A stretch of DNA of 34,138 bases from Chromatiales bacterium (GCA_027005735.1 JALTLF010000226.1:1-34138); one strand, 5' to 3'; counted from the stretch's first letter, positions 1 to 9,810 are shown. Notes: generated by a model not told the origin, from the letters alone. Made by a program: numbers and translations.

Positions 1-3
1 TAT

Positions 4-3000
4 TCAGCCAAGCCAGACCCGCGCATTGCGGAACAGGCGCATCCAGGGGCCGTCTTCGCCCCACTCATCCGGGTGCCAGGAATTCTGCACCGCGCGGAAC
101 ACGCGTTCCGGGTGCGGCATCATGATGGTAAAGCGCCCGTCGCGGCTGGTCAGGCCCGTAATGCCCTCCGGCGAGCCATTGGGATTGAGGGGATAGGTCT
201 CGGTGGGCCGCCCGTGGTGATCCACGTAACGCAGGGCCACCAGCGCGGCCTCCCGCTGTGCGGCATCGTCGAACTCCACGCGCCCCTCGCCATGGGCCAC
301 GGCCACCGGGATGCGTGAACCGGCCATGCCGGCAAACAGGATGGAAGGACTGTCCACCACTTCCGTGAGCACGAAACGCGCCTCGAACTGCTCGGACAGG
401 TTGCGCTCGAAGCGCGGCCAGTGCTCCGCGCCAGGAATGAGATCACGCAGGTGCGACATCATCTGGCAGCCGTTGCAGACCCCCAGGGCGAAGGTATCCT
501 CGCGCGCGAAAAAGGCGCTGAAGGCGTCGCGGGCGCTGTCGTTGTAGAGGATGGAACGCGCCCAGCCACCACCGGCACCGAGCACGTCGCCGTAGGAGAA
601 GCCGCCGCAGGCGACCAGGCCCTTGAATTCCGCCAGGTCGCGCCGGCCGCCGATGATGTCGCTCATGTGCACGTCGATGGCGCGAAAGCCGGCGCGCTCG
701 AAGGCCGCCGCCATTTCCACCTGCCCATTGACGCCCTGCTCGCGCAGGATGGCCATGGCCGGGCGCGCACCGCGCTGGATGAAGGGCGCGGCGATGTCCT
801 CGTCGATATCGAAGCTGGTGGTGACGCCAAGGCCGGGATCATCGTCGTCGCGCTGGCGCTCGAACTCGCTCCGCGCGCAGGCGGGGTTGTCGCGCAATTC
901 CTGCATCTTCCAGCTCGTCTCCCACCAGGCGGACTGCAGATCGGGGCGCGTCTCGTCCAGCAGGGTCTGGTGGTCACGGCGGAACCGGATGCGGTCCGCG
1001 TCGTTGAGCGTGCCGATGACATGGGTGTGATGGCCAAGCCCCGCGTCGTGGCACCAGGCAAGGACCTCGTCGGTGTCGCAGTGACGCACCTGCAGGACCG
1101 CGCCCAGTTCCTCGCTGAACAGCACGGCGAGGGGATCGGCATCGAAGTCGTCCAGTTGCACGTCGATGCCGCAGTGGCCGGCAAAGGCCATCTCGCAGAG
1201 GGTGGCGAAGAGGCCGCCGTCGGAACGGTCGTGGTAGGCGAGCAGCAGGCGGCGCTCGTTGAGCGACTGGACGAGATCGAAGAAGGCCACCAGGCTTTGC
1301 GGGTTGTCCAGATCGGCGGGGTGGTGCCCCAGTTGCTTGTAGACCTGCGCCAGGCAGGAGGCGCCGAGGCGGTGGCTGCCGCGCCCCAGGTCGATGAGGA
1401 TCAGATCGGTATCGCCCCGGTCGGTGCGCAACTGCGGCGTCAGGGTGCGGCGCGCGTCCAGCACCGGCGCAAAGGCGGAGATGATCAGCGACAGGGGCGC
1501 GGTCACCGCGTGTTCCCCGTCCTCGTCCTGCCAGACGGTCTTCATGGACATGGAATCCTTGCCCACCGGGATGGCGATCCCCAGTTGCGGGCACAACTCC
1601 ATGCCCACCGCGCGCACCGCGTCGTAGAGGCCGGCGTCCTCGCCGGGATGGCCCGCCGGCGCCATCCAGTTGGCCGACAGCACCACGTCGCCGAGCCGCT
1701 CGATGCGCGCCGCCGCCAGGTTGGTGATGGCCTCGGCCACCGCCATGCGTGCCGAGGCGGCATGGTGCAACAGGGCCACGGGCGTGCGCTCGCCCATGGC
1801 CATGGCCTCGCCCCGGTGGGTGTCGAAACTGCTGGTGGTCACCGCCACGTCCGCCACCGGCACCTGCCAGGGACCGACGAGCTGGTCACGGGCAATGAGC
1901 CCCGTCACCGAGCGATCGCCGATGGTGATGAGGAACTGCTTGGCCGCCACGGTGGGCAGGCGCAGGACGCGGTAGGCCGCCTCGCGCAGATCGATGCCCG
2001 TGGCATCGAAGTCGGGCTTGTGGAAGGGGTGGTGGTGCGCCTCGCGCAGCATCTTGGGCGGCTTGCCGAGCAAGACCTCGAGGGGCATGTCGATGGGGGT
2101 GTTGTCGAAGTGACCGTCACCGAGGACCAGGCGCAGTTCCCCGGTGGCCTCGCCCACCACGGCCCAGGGGCAACGCTCGCGCTCGCAGATGGCGGCAAAG
2201 CGTTCCAGGTCCTCGCTGGCGACGGCCAGCACATAGCGTTCCTGCGCCTCGTTGCACCAGATCTCCATGGGAGACATGCCGGGCTCGTCATTGGGTATGG
2301 CGCGCAACTCGAAACGCCCGCCGCGGCTGCTGTCGTGCACCAGTTCGGGGAAGGCATTGGACAGGCCGCCGGCGCCGACGTCATGGATACTGATGATGGG
2401 GTTGTCCTCGCCCTGTTGCCAGCAGCGATCGATGACCTCCTGGGCGCGGCGCTGGATCTCGGGATTGCCGCGCTGCACGGAGGCGAAGTCCAGGTCCTCG
2501 TGGCTCTCGCCGCTGCTCATGCTCGAGGCCGCGCCGCCGCCGAGGCCAATGAGCATGGCCGGACCACCCAGCACCACCAGTTGCGCGCCGACCGGAATGT
2601 CTCCCTTGTCGATGTGTTCCGCGCGAATGTTGCCCAGTCCCCCGGCAAGCATGATGGGCTTGTGGTAGCCACGCACTTCCTCGCCCGTGGGCGCCGGCAC
2701 CTTTTCCTCGTAGGTGCGGAAGTAGCCGCAGATGTTGGGCCGCCCGAATTCGTTGTTGAAGGCCGCGGCGCCGATGGGGCCTTCGAGCATGATGTCCAGC
2801 GCCGAGGCAATGCGCGCCGGCTTGCCGTGGTCCGTCTCCCAGGGCTGCTCGTGGCCCGGCAGGCGCAGATTGGAAACGCTGAAACCGCACAGCCCGGCCT
2901 TGGGCCGCGAACCGCGTCCAGTGGCGCCCTCGTCGCGGATCTCGCCGCCGGAGCCGGTGGCCGCGCCGGGGAAAGGCGAGATGGCGGTGGGGTGGTTGTG

Positions 3001-3888
3001 GGTCTCCACCTTCATGAGGATGTGGATGTCCTCGTCGTGGTATCCGTACTCGCCGTCCTCCGGGCCGGGGAAGAAACGCCCGGCGCGGTGACCGCGGATC
3101 ACGGCGGAGTTGTCGTGATAGGCCGACAGCACCCTCCCCGGGTTCTGCGCGTGGGTGTTGCGGATCATGCCGAACAGGGAACGGGACTGGCGCTGGCCGT
3201 CGATGATCCAGTCGGCATTGAAGATCTTGTGACGGCAGTGCTCGGAGTTGGCCTGCGCGAACATCATCAGTTCCACGTCGCTGGGGTTGCGCCCCAGCGC
3301 GGTGAAGTTATCCACCAGGTAGTCGATCTCGTCTTCGGCCAGCGCCAGGCCAAGACGGGTATTGGCCAGCGCCAGGGCCTCGCGTCCCCCGCCGAGGACA
3401 TCCACCACGCTCATGGGCGCGGGCGCCTCCTCGCGGAACAGCAGGGCGGCGTCGTCGAGGCTGTCCAGCGCCACCTCGGTCATGCGGTCGTGGAGCAGTC
3501 CGCGTACCTCCAGCAGCTCGTGCTCGCTGAGCGCCTGCCGGCTGGGCAGCAGGTAGAGGATACCGCGCTCGATGCGCTCCACCGCCCGCAGGCCGCAATT
3601 GTGCGCAATGTCGGTGGCCTTGCTCGACCACGGGGAGATGGTACCGGGGCGCGGCACCACCAGCACCAGGGCCTCGAACTGGTCGGACTGGAAACGGGAC
3701 GGCGGGCCGTAGTCCAGCAGGCTGGCGAGACGGCGCTCTTCGTCCTTGCTCAGGGCGCGATCGAGCTGGACGAAGTGGCGATATTCCCCGCCGACATCCG
3801 AGATCGCCGGTGCGACGGCGCGAAGGGATGCAAGCAACTTTTCCTTGCGGAAGGCAGAGAGCGCATTCGCGCCGCGTAACTGCAACAT
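4..3888 (-). CDS. purL: Phosphoribosylformylglycinamidine synthase, single-chain PurL
   Basis: The 1294-aa product catalyses the fourth step of de novo purine synthesis in the cytosol: FGAR + glutamine + ATP to FGAM. Its length matches the gammaproteobacterial single-chain enzyme (about 1295 aa). The order is an N-terminal PurS-like part, two AIRS-like synthase halves (for example the [19 protein letters not shown] region and [12 protein letters not shown]), then a C-terminal class I glutaminase. The nucleophile lies in GVCNGCQMM (Cys about 1138) and the His/Glu of the triad in MMPHPERVF (about 1259/1261). The ATG at 3888 has a modest AGG upstream. It lies 107 nt downstream of three DUF2173 genes on the same strand, but may use its own promoter. 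The stop codon is at 4-6, so the gene is complete. Functional link to the DUF2173 genes is not evident. Confidence 0.97.
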   Translation of the reverse strand: MLQLRGANALSAFRKEKLLASLRAVAPAISDVGGEYRHFVQLDRALSKDEERRLASLLDYGPPSRFQSDQFEALVLVVPRPGTISPWSSKATDIAHNCGLRAVERIERGILYLLPSRQALSEHELLEVRGLLHDRMTEVALDSLDDAALLFREEAPAPMSVVDVLGGGREALALANTRLGLALAEDEIDYLVDNFTALGRNPSDVELMMFAQANSEHCRHKIFNADWIIDGQRQSRSLFGMIRNTHAQNPGRVLSAYHDNSAVIRGHRAGRFFPGPEDGEYGYHDEDIHILMKVETHNHPTAISPFPGAATGSGGEIRDEGATGRGSRPKAGLCGFSVSNLRLPGHEQPWETDHGKPARIASALDIMLEGPIGAAAFNNEFGRPNICGYFRTYEEKVPAPTGEEVRGYHKPIMLAGGLGNIRAEHIDKGDIPVGAQLVVLGGPAMLIGLGGGAASSMSSGESHEDLDFASVQRGNPEIQRRAQEVIDRCWQQGEDNPIISIHDVGAGGLSNAFPELVHDSSRGGRFELRAIPNDEPGMSPMEIWCNEAQERYVLAVASEDLERFAAICERERCPWAVVGEATGELRLVLGDGHFDNTPIDMPLEVLLGKPPKMLREAHHHPFHKPDFDATGIDLREAAYRVLRLPTVAAKQFLITIGDRSVTGLIARDQLVGPWQVPVADVAVTTSSFDTHRGEAMAMGERTPVALLHHAASARMAVAEAITNLAAARIERLGDVVLSANWMAPAGHPGEDAGLYDAVRAVGMELCPQLGIAIPVGKDSMSMKTVWQDEDGEHAVTAPLSLIISAFAPVLDARRTLTPQLRTDRGDTDLILIDLGRGSHRLGASCLAQVYKQLGHHPADLDNPQSLVAFFDLVQSLNERRLLLAYHDRSDGGLFATLCEMAFAGHCGIDVQLDDFDADPLAVLFSEELGAVLQVRHCDTDEVLAWCHDAGLGHHTHVIGTLNDADRIRFRRDHQTLLDETRPDLQSAWWETSWKMQELRDNPACARSEFERQRDDDDPGLGVTTSFDIDEDIAAPFIQRGARPAMAILREQGVNGQVEMAAAFERAGFRAIDVHMSDIIGGRRDLAEFKGLVACGGFSYGDVLGAGGGWARSILYNDSARDAFSAFFAREDTFALGVCNGCQMMSHLRDLIPGAEHWPRFERNLSEQFEARFVLTEVVDSPSILFAGMAGSRIPVAVAHGEGRVEFDDAAQREAALVALRYVDHHGRPTETYPLNPNGSPEGITGLTSRDGRFTIMMPHPERVFRAVQNSWHPDEWGEDGPWMRLFRNARVWLG

Positions 3889-3928
3889 GAAGGCCTACCG
3901 TAGACTGCCGTGGGAACAGGAAGGACCG

Positions 3929-3934
3929 ATCATA
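3929..3934 (-). promoter_or_regulatory. Possible -10 box for purL
   Basis: Minus-strand TATGAT lies about 40 nt upstream of the purL ATG, in the 107-nt gap after the DUF2173 genes. No convincing -35 box stands 16-18 nt upstream, so this is weak. It suggests that purL need not depend on readthrough from the DUF2173 genes. Confidence 0.28.
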
Positions 3935-3995
3935 CTGCATGCCGGGGGGTGGGGCCACCGGCGGGACGGCCGCGCGGCAACGACGGCCGGGCAGG

Positions 3996-4328
3996 CTACC
4001 AGTGGGCCGCCTCCTTGAGGCGCGCCATGACTTCGTTGAGCGAGCCCTCCTGGTTGCTGAAGACGCACACCAGGTTGGCCACGCTGCACACCGTGGTCTC
4101 CGGGCCCCGCACGATCCAGCCATCGGGCGGCGTCCAGCCGCGCATCTGGGTGAACATGGACAGCTGGTCGGCGTTGCCCTGCACGATGCGCTTGTAGTCA
4201 TGGGCGAACTTGCTCAGGCCCACCATCTGTTCCTCGGGCATCATGCCGAAACCCCGCACGAAGGCGCCGTCGTCGCGGAACTGGCAGATCGCCATGACAC
4301 CGTCGATGGCCAACAAGCGTTCAATCAT
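3996..4328 (-). CDS. DUF2173 family protein, copy 1 (promoter-distal)
   Basis: A 110-aa cytosolic protein without signal peptide or membrane segment. It resembles DUF2173, a small family of unknown function that I place near the Roadblock/LC7 fold (inference). Its C-terminal half carries GWIVRG, TVC and VANLVC followed by SLNEVM, almost the same pattern as the copy at 4730-5086, so the two are clear paralogues. Two cysteines sit in the shared motif and another is in AICQF near residue 15. It is the last of three tandem genes; 12 nt separate it from the middle copy. The ATG at 4328 is close behind the upstream stop. A specific role is unknown. The family is frequent in sulfur-oxidising proteobacteria, which is recalled and not shown here. 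Confidence 0.8.
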   Translation of the reverse strand: MIERLLAIDGVMAICQFRDDGAFVRGFGMMPEEQMVGLSKFAHDYKRIVQGNADQLSMFTQMRGWTPPDGWIVRGPETTVCSVANLVCVFSNQEGSLNEVMARLKEAAHW

Positions 4329-4340
4329 GGCTGCTCCCCG

Positions 4341-4676
4341 TCAGCTGAGGGCGGCGTAGGCCGCATCGAAATCCGCCTTGTCATTGGGCACGATGACGCC
4401 GCGGTGTTCATGGACGATGGCGGTCCATTCGAAACCGACGAGGGAAAACCCCTGGATGGGATAGAAACCCGCCATGCCGGTCATCTTTTCCCAGCCGCGC
4501 GCCTGCATGGTGGCAATCGCCATGTTGGCGACACAGACGTGGCACAGCAGGTCGAGGATATCCTCGTCGAGACCCGAGCCCTCCGCGATGCGATGCTCGC
4601 CAAGCTCACCACCATCGGAAAACTCGAAGGCGCCGAGCGCACCATCGAGTTTCATCAATTCATCCAGGCTGGCCAT
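4341..4676 (-). CDS. DUF2173 family protein, copy 2 (divergent)
   Basis: A 111-aa soluble protein. Its N-terminus, MASLDELMKLDGALGAFEFSDGGEL, follows the same plan as the two neighbouring genes (short helix, then xGAxxAxEFxxxG), so it belongs to the DUF2173-like group. It has lost the GW-VRG and TVC/AN-C motif of the other two; the corresponding stretch reads GFSLVGFEWTAIV. Two cysteines occur together in LLCHVCVAN. The start at 4676 has an aGGAGAGG-type Shine-Dalgarno in the preceding 15 nt. It is the middle gene of the triplet, about 50 nt from copy 3 and 12 nt from copy 1. The divergence suggests a specialised partner, perhaps a heteromeric subunit; this is inference. Confidence 0.72.
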   Translation of the reverse strand: MASLDELMKLDGALGAFEFSDGGELGEHRIAEGSGLDEDILDLLCHVCVANMAIATMQARGWEKMTGMAGFYPIQGFSLVGFEWTAIVHEHRGVIVPNDKADFDAAYAALS

Positions 4677-4729
4677 ATTCCTCTCCTGATATGTGTTTTT
4701 CTGTCGTTATTAATCTGCTGCCGGCAAGT

Positions 4730-5086
4730 TCAGACCAGCGCGCCTTCCTGATCGGCGATATTCTCGCGCATGGTACGCATGACCTCGTTGAGCGAGGCCT
4801 GGCTGTTGTCGAGAAAGCAGAAGACGTTGGCGATCACGCACACGGTAAAAGCCGTGCCGCGCACTACCCAGCCGCGCGCCGGCGCACAACCGCAGTCCTT
4901 GCCCAGCGACTTTATCATGTCCACCTGCATGTGCACGGCCATGGTCGTGGCACGACACATGATGGAAGCCATGCGCGCCTTTTCATCGTCGAGCTGTCCC
5001 TCGTAGGAGAAACGATCACCGCGATAGGAATATTCCCCGGCAGCGATGACTCCCTGCATGGCGGCCAGTTGACTGACTAGACTCAT
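4730..5086 (-). CDS. DUF2173 family protein, copy 3 (promoter-proximal)
   Basis: An open frame begins upstream (5152), but the ATG at 5086 is preferred. It is preceded by a strong GGGGGA Shine-Dalgarno at ideal spacing, and the encoded 118-aa N-terminus (MSLVSQLAAMQGVIAAGEYSYRG cut here) aligns with the starts of the other two copies; moreover the longer start would lie inside the -10 box. The protein has a CGCAP segment, then GWVVRG, TVC, IANVFC and SLNEVM, shared with the copy at 3996-4328. It has no transmembrane segment. It is the first gene of the triplet, behind the promoter at 5152-5180. Function is unknown; a Roadblock-like fold is suspected, which would make it a candidate binding or regulatory subunit. 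Confidence 0.78.
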   Translation of the reverse strand: MSLVSQLAAMQGVIAAGEYSYRGDRFSYEGQLDDEKARMASIMCRATTMAVHMQVDMIKSLGKDCGCAPARGWVVRGTAFTVCVIANVFCFLDNSQASLNEVMRTMRENIADQEGALV

Positions 5087-5151
5087 TGCTTCCCCCTTTG
5101 TCCGTCCCTGCGCTGTGAACGGCCCGCTACGATGAATGTATCCTGCAGGCA

Positions 5152-5180
5152 ATTAAAACGGCAGTACCGGGAATTTTCAA
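5152..5180 (-). promoter_or_regulatory. Sigma-70-type promoter of the DUF2173 triplet
   Basis: On the minus strand, TTGAAA (5180-5175) and TTTAAT (5157-5152) are separated by exactly 17 nt. The predicted start lies about 60 nt upstream of the ATG at 5086. Both boxes are close to consensus in an otherwise GC-rich region, which makes a chance match less likely. The -10 box also excludes the longer reading of copy 3. Confidence 0.6.
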
Positions 5181-5245
5181 GCCGCGATTTTCCCGCTGCG
5201 GAAGCGAGTTGCCTGGCAGGGATGCAGAAAACGGGCCGAGTACGC

Positions 5246-5251
5246 TATCAT
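5246..5251 (+). promoter_or_regulatory. Possible -10 box for the RDD gene
   Basis: TATCAT lies 42 nt upstream of the RDD start codon. No good -35 hexamer is visible at 16-18 nt, so the call is tentative. The divergent region of about 200 nt would then serve both the DUF2173 triplet and the RDD gene. Confidence 0.3.
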
Positions 5252-5293
5252 GGCGTCTTTCCCTGCCGCAGCGGGACCCACGACGTGCCAGCG

Positions 5294-5848
5294 ATGGACA
5301 TTTCCTCACAACGCGCGAGCATCTGGCGCCGCCTCGCCGCCATGTTCTACGATGGCCTGGTACTGGTTGCCGTGCTCATCGCCGCCTCGGCGATCCTGCT
5401 GCTGCTCAACGGGGGCGAACCGGTGGCCAGCGACAACCCCTGGGGCCACCTGTGGTTCTTTCTTGTCACCTACGGTTTTTTTGCCTGGTTCTGGACCCAC
5501 GGTGGCCAGACCCTGGGCATGCGAGCCTGGAAGATCCGTCTCGTCAGTGCCGATGGCGGCCCGCTGGGCTGGGGCCAGTCGCTGTTGCGCTTTCTCACTG
5601 CCCTGCCCGCCTGGCTCCTGCTCCTCATCGGGATCACGATGCTGGGCTCTCCCGCCGCACCCAGCCTGCCCGGCCCCCTGGCCTTTCTGTCACGCCTCCC
5701 GCCCGATCTGCTCACCATGATCGGCGCCGCCTGGATCCTGTGGGACAACAGTCGCTTCAGCTGGCGCGATGCCTTCTGTCACAGTCATGTCGTCAATGTA
5801 TCGCGCTCGGCACCCGGATCAGGATCGACGGACGGCGACGGAGACTGA
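5294..5848 (+). CDS. RDD family integral membrane protein
   Basis: The 184-aa protein has RDD-family organisation. The N-terminal RASIWRRLAAMFYDGLVL holds the Arg/Asp pair, followed by hydrophobic segments at about 17-38 and 50-65, the typical QTLGMRAWKIRLV loop, and two further segments at about 100-120 and 135-155. It ends with the family's WRDAFCHSHVV. RDD proteins are inner-membrane proteins; some act as Na+/H+ antiporters, most are uncharacterised. The ATG at 5294 is chosen because upstream frame residues do not look like family sequence. The gene converges on lptG with no base between the two stop codons. RDD genes are often found beside lptFG in proteobacteria (recalled), but no functional link is shown. 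Confidence 0.88.
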   Translation: MDISSQRASIWRRLAAMFYDGLVLVAVLIAASAILLLLNGGEPVASDNPWGHLWFFLVTYGFFAWFWTHGGQTLGMRAWKIRLVSADGGPLGWGQSLLRFLTALPAWLLLLIGITMLGSPAAPSLPGPLAFLSRLPPDLLTMIGAAWILWDNSRFSWRDAFCHSHVVNVSRSAPGSGSTDGDGD

Positions 5849-6952
5849 TCAGGCCACGCGCCGCAACAACAGGCCGCCGCCCAGCAGGACGATGAGGGTC
5901 GGCACGCTGGCGGCCACCGCGGGCGGGAAGTCGTAGACGATACCCATCTGGCCGGCGAGCTTGTTGATGAGGAAAAAGACGATCCCCAGCATGAAGCCCA
6001 CGAGGATCCGCTGCCCGATACTCGTCGCGCGCATGGATCCGGCGACGAAGGGCACTGCCAGCAACACCATGGCGGCAATGGAGAACGGCATCATCACCTT
6101 GGACCAGAAGGCCAGCTCGTAGTTGTCGGCATTGAGGCCGTTGGCGAGAAGGTAGTCGATATAGTCACCGAGGCGCCACAGCGAGAGGGTCTGCGGCGCC
6201 ACCGAGACGGTATCGATGACCTCCACGGGCAACAGCGGGAAACCGCGCAAGGTATCCAGTCTCTCGGTGCTCACGGCGACCTGCGGGCGGCCCTCCTCCG
6301 GCGCCAGCGCGGCGACATTCGCCAGGTTGCTGCGTTCGACGTCGGAAAGTATCCAGCCCTGTTCCTCGTCCAGCTCGGCGGTGCGCGCATGGGTGATGCT
6401 CCTGAGGCGCTGCTGGCGGTCGAAATTGTAGATAAATATCCCGCGCAGGTGCCGCTTGTCGGTCATCTGCTGGACATGGATGAAGTTCGCCCCGTCACGG
6501 ATCCACAGGCCATAGCTGGTATTGAGGCTGATCTTCTGTTGCAGGGCCTCGATGCGCATCTGCTGGGCATACTGCTCGGCCGGCGGCGCCAGTCCCTCGC
6601 CGAACAGCAGCGCCGCCAGCATGAGCAGCAGGGAGGCGCGCAGGACCGCGCCGACGAGTCGCAGCACGGACAGGCCGGAAGCACGCATCACCACCAGTTC
6701 ACTGCGCGCCGCCAGGCCACCCAGGCCGATGATGGTGCCGAGCACCGCGGCAATGGGAAACAGTTCGTAGATATGCCGCGGTGCACGCAGCAGGACGTAG
6801 CCGAGGGCGCTGAGGTAGGTATAGTTGGCCTTGCCGATATCGCTGAACTCGCCGGCAAAGGAAATCAGCACGAACAGCACGCCGACCACCACGAGCACCG
6901 CCAGCACGCCACCCAGCACTGCCCTGCCGATGTAGTTGTCGAGAATGACCAT
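5849..6952 (-). CDS. lptG: LPS export ABC transporter permease LptG
   Basis: The 367-aa inner-membrane permease pairs with LptF and the ATPase LptB to extract lipopolysaccharide from the inner membrane and push it onto the LptC-LptA bridge. Length matches the family. Visible segments: TM1 (ILDNYIGRAVLGGVLAVLVV), TM2-3 near 55-120, a periplasmic beta-jellyroll of about 160 residues, then three C-terminal segments ending in LLGGGLLLRRVA. It starts one base after the lptF stop, so the two are an operon and probably translationally coupled. Its stop codon abuts the stop of the converging RDD gene (TGATCA). Confidence 0.95.
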   Translation of the reverse strand: MVILDNYIGRAVLGGVLAVLVVVGVLFVLISFAGEFSDIGKANYTYLSALGYVLLRAPRHIYELFPIAAVLGTIIGLGGLAARSELVVMRASGLSVLRLVGAVLRASLLLMLAALLFGEGLAPPAEQYAQQMRIEALQQKISLNTSYGLWIRDGANFIHVQQMTDKRHLRGIFIYNFDRQQRLRSITHARTAELDEEQGWILSDVERSNLANVAALAPEEGRPQVAVSTERLDTLRGFPLLPVEVIDTVSVAPQTLSLWRLGDYIDYLLANGLNADNYELAFWSKVMMPFSIAAMVLLAVPFVAGSMRATSIGQRILVGFMLGIVFFLINKLAGQMGIVYDFPPAVAASVPTLIVLLGGGLLLRRVA

Positions 6953-6953
6953 C

Positions 6954-8048
6954 TCAGCGTCCCGGCAACAGGCGTCTGCCGCGCAAGGGATGGAAGCCGG
7001 ACTGTTGCAGGAACAGGAACAGCCCCAGCGCCAGCATCAGGGCATGCACCCACCACATGCCGAGCCAGGGAGATATCTCCCCCTTCTGCAGCCAGGCGCG
7101 CGCCACGTTGAGCATATTGGTGTAGATGATATATATAAGGATCGCCAGGGAGAGCCTGGCATACTGTCCCTGGCGCGGCGAGGTGCGGCTCAGCGGCACG
7201 GCAAGCACGGCGAACACCAGGGACAACAGCACGGGCGCGATGCGGCCCTGCAGCTCCGCGACGTTGAAGGGTTCCGGGTTGTCCAGCAAGTCCCGCGTAC
7301 TCAGGGCGCTGCGCCGGTAGCCCACCGGCCCCGCCTCCCTCTCCTCGATGCGCACGCCGTGTTTTTCGAATTCGATGATCTTGAAATCCGGCATGCCCGG
7401 CTGTCCCTCGTAGCGGTGCCCGTTCTCCAGTACCACGTAGCGGTCGCCGGTTTTCGCATCGGTAAACTGGTAGCCGTAGCGCGAGGTAAAGATCACCTGT
7501 ACGGCGCCCTGCTGGCGCTGGCCGAAGACATTGCGCAGCTCGGTGCGGTCCTCGCTGAATTCTTCCACGTAGATGGTACCGATGCCGGTACTGATATCCT
7601 TGAAGCGCCCCGCGGTGATGCCGCGCACATCCGCGGTGCGCCCCGCCGCCGCGGCGAGACGCTCGTTGGTCTGCTCCGCCCACGGCGCCAGGTAGAGGGT
7701 AAACAAGCCCGTCAGCAGGGCGAAGATCACGGCCAGGAAGATCACCGAGCGCAACACCCGCCCCTGGCCGACACCACAGGCGGACAGGGCGATCATCTCA
7801 CTGTCCTTGTAGAGGCGGCTCAGCGCCAGCAGGATGGCCAGATAAAAGGACAGGGGCAGGATGAAGCCCAGGTTGACGACGGCCTTCAGGCCCAGAACAA
7901 TAAGAATGGTATCGACCTCCAACGCGCCGCTAGCCGCCTCCTGGAAGATCTGCACGATGCGCGCACTGAGAAAGATCAGCAGCAGCACGAGGGTCACGCC
8001 CAGCAGGGTGGAGAGGATCTCCTTGAGAATGTAGCGGTCGATGATCAC
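6954..8048 (-). CDS. lptF: LPS export ABC transporter permease LptF
   Basis: The frame is open to 8231, but the protein most likely begins at the GTG at 8048. From there VIIDRYILKEILSTLLGVTL matches LptF N-termini, a GGA lies about 8 nt upstream, and the length becomes 364 aa, like known LptF. The residues encoded further upstream are Arg/Gly/Pro-rich and unlike the family. Six transmembrane segments flank a periplasmic beta-jellyroll domain (about 125-265), as expected for the partner of LptG in LPS export. It is the first gene of lptF-lptG and diverges from pepA over 250 nt, the usual gammaproteobacterial arrangement. Confidence 0.95.
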   Translation of the reverse strand: MIIDRYILKEILSTLLGVTLVLLLIFLSARIVQIFQEAASGALEVDTILIVLGLKAVVNLGFILPLSFYLAILLALSRLYKDSEMIALSACGVGQGRVLRSVIFLAVIFALLTGLFTLYLAPWAEQTNERLAAAAGRTADVRGITAGRFKDISTGIGTIYVEEFSEDRTELRNVFGQRQQGAVQVIFTSRYGYQFTDAKTGDRYVVLENGHRYEGQPGMPDFKIIEFEKHGVRIEEREAGPVGYRRSALSTRDLLDNPEPFNVAELQGRIAPVLLSLVFAVLAVPLSRTSPRQGQYARLSLAILIYIIYTNMLNVARAWLQKGEISPWLGMWWVHALMLALGLFLFLQQSGFHPLRGRRLLPGR

Positions 8049-8298
8049 GGTCGCTTCCGTGCGCCGGTTACTGATCCCGGCGCGCTTTTGGACTAGACTA
8101 GGTCGATTCACGGCCCTTTCGGGTCGCCGTGCAATACACTGGTTAGATTCAGGGTTCGGCCAAACTCCGCGCGACCGTCTTCCGGGGCCGCCACATGCGC
8201 GGCGGCGGGCACCATCCCTGAATTCACACACCCGTTAGCCAAGAATACACCCTGTGGCCGGGAGACGGCAATCCGGCGGGGACAGAGCAGGAGCGACA

Positions 8299-9810
8299 AT
8301 GGAAATCAAGGTCAAGCATACCGACATCAGGCAGCACAGGACGGACTGTGCGGTGATCCCGGTGTACGAGAAACGCAGGCTGTCGGCTGCCGGCAAGGCG
8401 CTGGACGAGCTGGCCAATGGCGCCCTCGGCCGTGTCCTGCGCAGCGGCGATCTCGATGGCAGGCGTGGTCAGTCGCGCCTCCTGCCCGCCATGGAGGGCC
8501 TGCCCTGCGCGCGAGTACTGTTGCTCGGCCTCGGCCGGGAGAAGGATCTGAACGAGCGCGGCTTCCGTGATGCCGTCACGCTCGCCTGGCGCGTCCTGCA
8601 GGACACCGGCAGCCGTGACGCCACCTTCTACCTCGGCGAGTCAAAGGTCGGCAAGCAGGGTGAGGAATGGAACATCTACCAGGCCGCGCGCCTGTTGCGC
8701 CTTGCCAGCTACCGCTACACCGCCACCCGCAGCGACGACAGGGCGCCAAAGGCCGCCCTGCGCCGGGTGGTCCTCGACGTCGCCGACAAGCGTCACCTGC
8801 CGCGCGCCCGTCGCGCACTGGCCGAGGGCGACGCGACGGGCGAAGGCATGAATCTGGCCCGCGAGCTGGGCAACCTGCCGGGCAACATCTGCACACCGAG
8901 CCACCTCGCCAGCGAGGCGCGCAAGCTGGCGAAGGGCTGCGAGTCCATGCGCGTACAGGTGCTGGACCAGAAGGCGATGGAGAAACTGGGCATGGGTTCG
9001 CTGCTCTCCGTGGCGAAGGGTTCGCGCCAGCCTCCGCGCTTCATCATCCTCGAGTACCGGGGCGCCAGGGGCACAAAGGCCAAACCCCTGCGTCCCATCG
9101 TGCTGGTGGGCAAGGGCATCACCTTCGACTCGGGGGGCGTCTCCATCAAGCCCTCCGCCGCCATGGACGAGATGAAGTTCGACATGTGCGGCGCCGCCAG
9201 CGTCCTCGGCACCTTCCGCGCCCTCGCGCAACTGCAACCGAAGGTACACGTGGTCGGCCTGGTACCCAGTTGCGAAAACATGCCCGACGGCGCCGCCAAC
9301 AAGCCCGGCGACGTGGTCACATCCATGTCGGGCAAGACCATCGAAGTACTCAACACCGACGCCGAGGGCCGCCTGATCCTCTGCGACGCACTCACCTACG
9401 CTGAGAAATACCAGCCCCGCGCCGTCATCGATATCGCCACTCTCACCGGCGCCTGCGTGGTGGCGCTCGGCAAGCACGCCACCGGCATGCTGGGCAACGA
9501 CGAGCGGCTCATGCATGAACTCGAACGACACGGCCAGGATACCGGCGACCGCGTGTGGCAACTGCCACTGTGGGAGGAATATCAGGATCAACTGAAAAGC
9601 AATTTCGCCGACATCGCCAACATCGGCGGGCGTGATGCCGGCACCATTACCGCCGCCTGCTTCCTCTCGCGCTTTACCGAGAAGATGAAATGGGCACACC
9701 TGGACATCGCCGGCACCGCCTGGCACTCGGGAGAGAAGAAGGGCGCCACCGGTAGACCCGTTCCCCTGTTGACGCGTTACATTCTCAGCAAGGCGGTGAA
9801 AAAATCGTGA
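8299..9810 (+). CDS. pepA: Leucyl aminopeptidase, M17 family
   Basis: The 503-aa cytosolic metallo-aminopeptidase removes N-terminal residues from peptides; in E. coli the same protein also binds DNA for Xer recombination and carAB control. The C-terminal catalytic domain has the M17 signature NTDAEGRL at 352-359 and the metal/active-site segment GKGITFDSGG at 271-280, with a second metal-binding run (MDEMKFDMCGAA) after it. The N-terminal domain (about 1-160) is the variable M17 domain. The ATG at 8299 has a GGAG 6 nt upstream; 15 upstream in-frame codons are not family-like. It overlaps holC by four bases (GTGA) and diverges from lptFG. Confidence 0.96.
   Translation: MEIKVKHTDIRQHRTDCAVIPVYEKRRLSAAGKALDELANGALGRVLRSGDLDGRRGQSRLLPAMEGLPCARVLLLGLGREKDLNERGFRDAVTLAWRVLQDTGSRDATFYLGESKVGKQGEEWNIYQAARLLRLASYRYTATRSDDRAPKAALRRVVLDVADKRHLPRARRALAEGDATGEGMNLARELGNLPGNICTPSHLASEARKLAKGCESMRVQVLDQKAMEKLGMGSLLSVAKGSRQPPRFIILEYRGARGTKAKPLRPIVLVGKGITFDSGGVSIKPSAAMDEMKFDMCGAASVLGTFRALAQLQPKVHVVGLVPSCENMPDGAANKPGDVVTSMSGKTIEVLNTDAEGRLILCDALTYAEKYQPRAVIDIATLTGACVVALGKHATGMLGNDERLMHELERHGQDTGDRVWQLPLWEEYQDQLKSNFADIANIGGRDAGTITAACFLSRFTEKMKWAHLDIAGTAWHSGEKKGATGRPVPLLTRYILSKAVKKS

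Noticed and set aside
421-3879. 1152-codon plus-strand open frame
   Set aside because: It is antisense to purL; the translation is low in complexity (Ala/Gly/His/Arg-rich) with no domain, a high-GC artefact.
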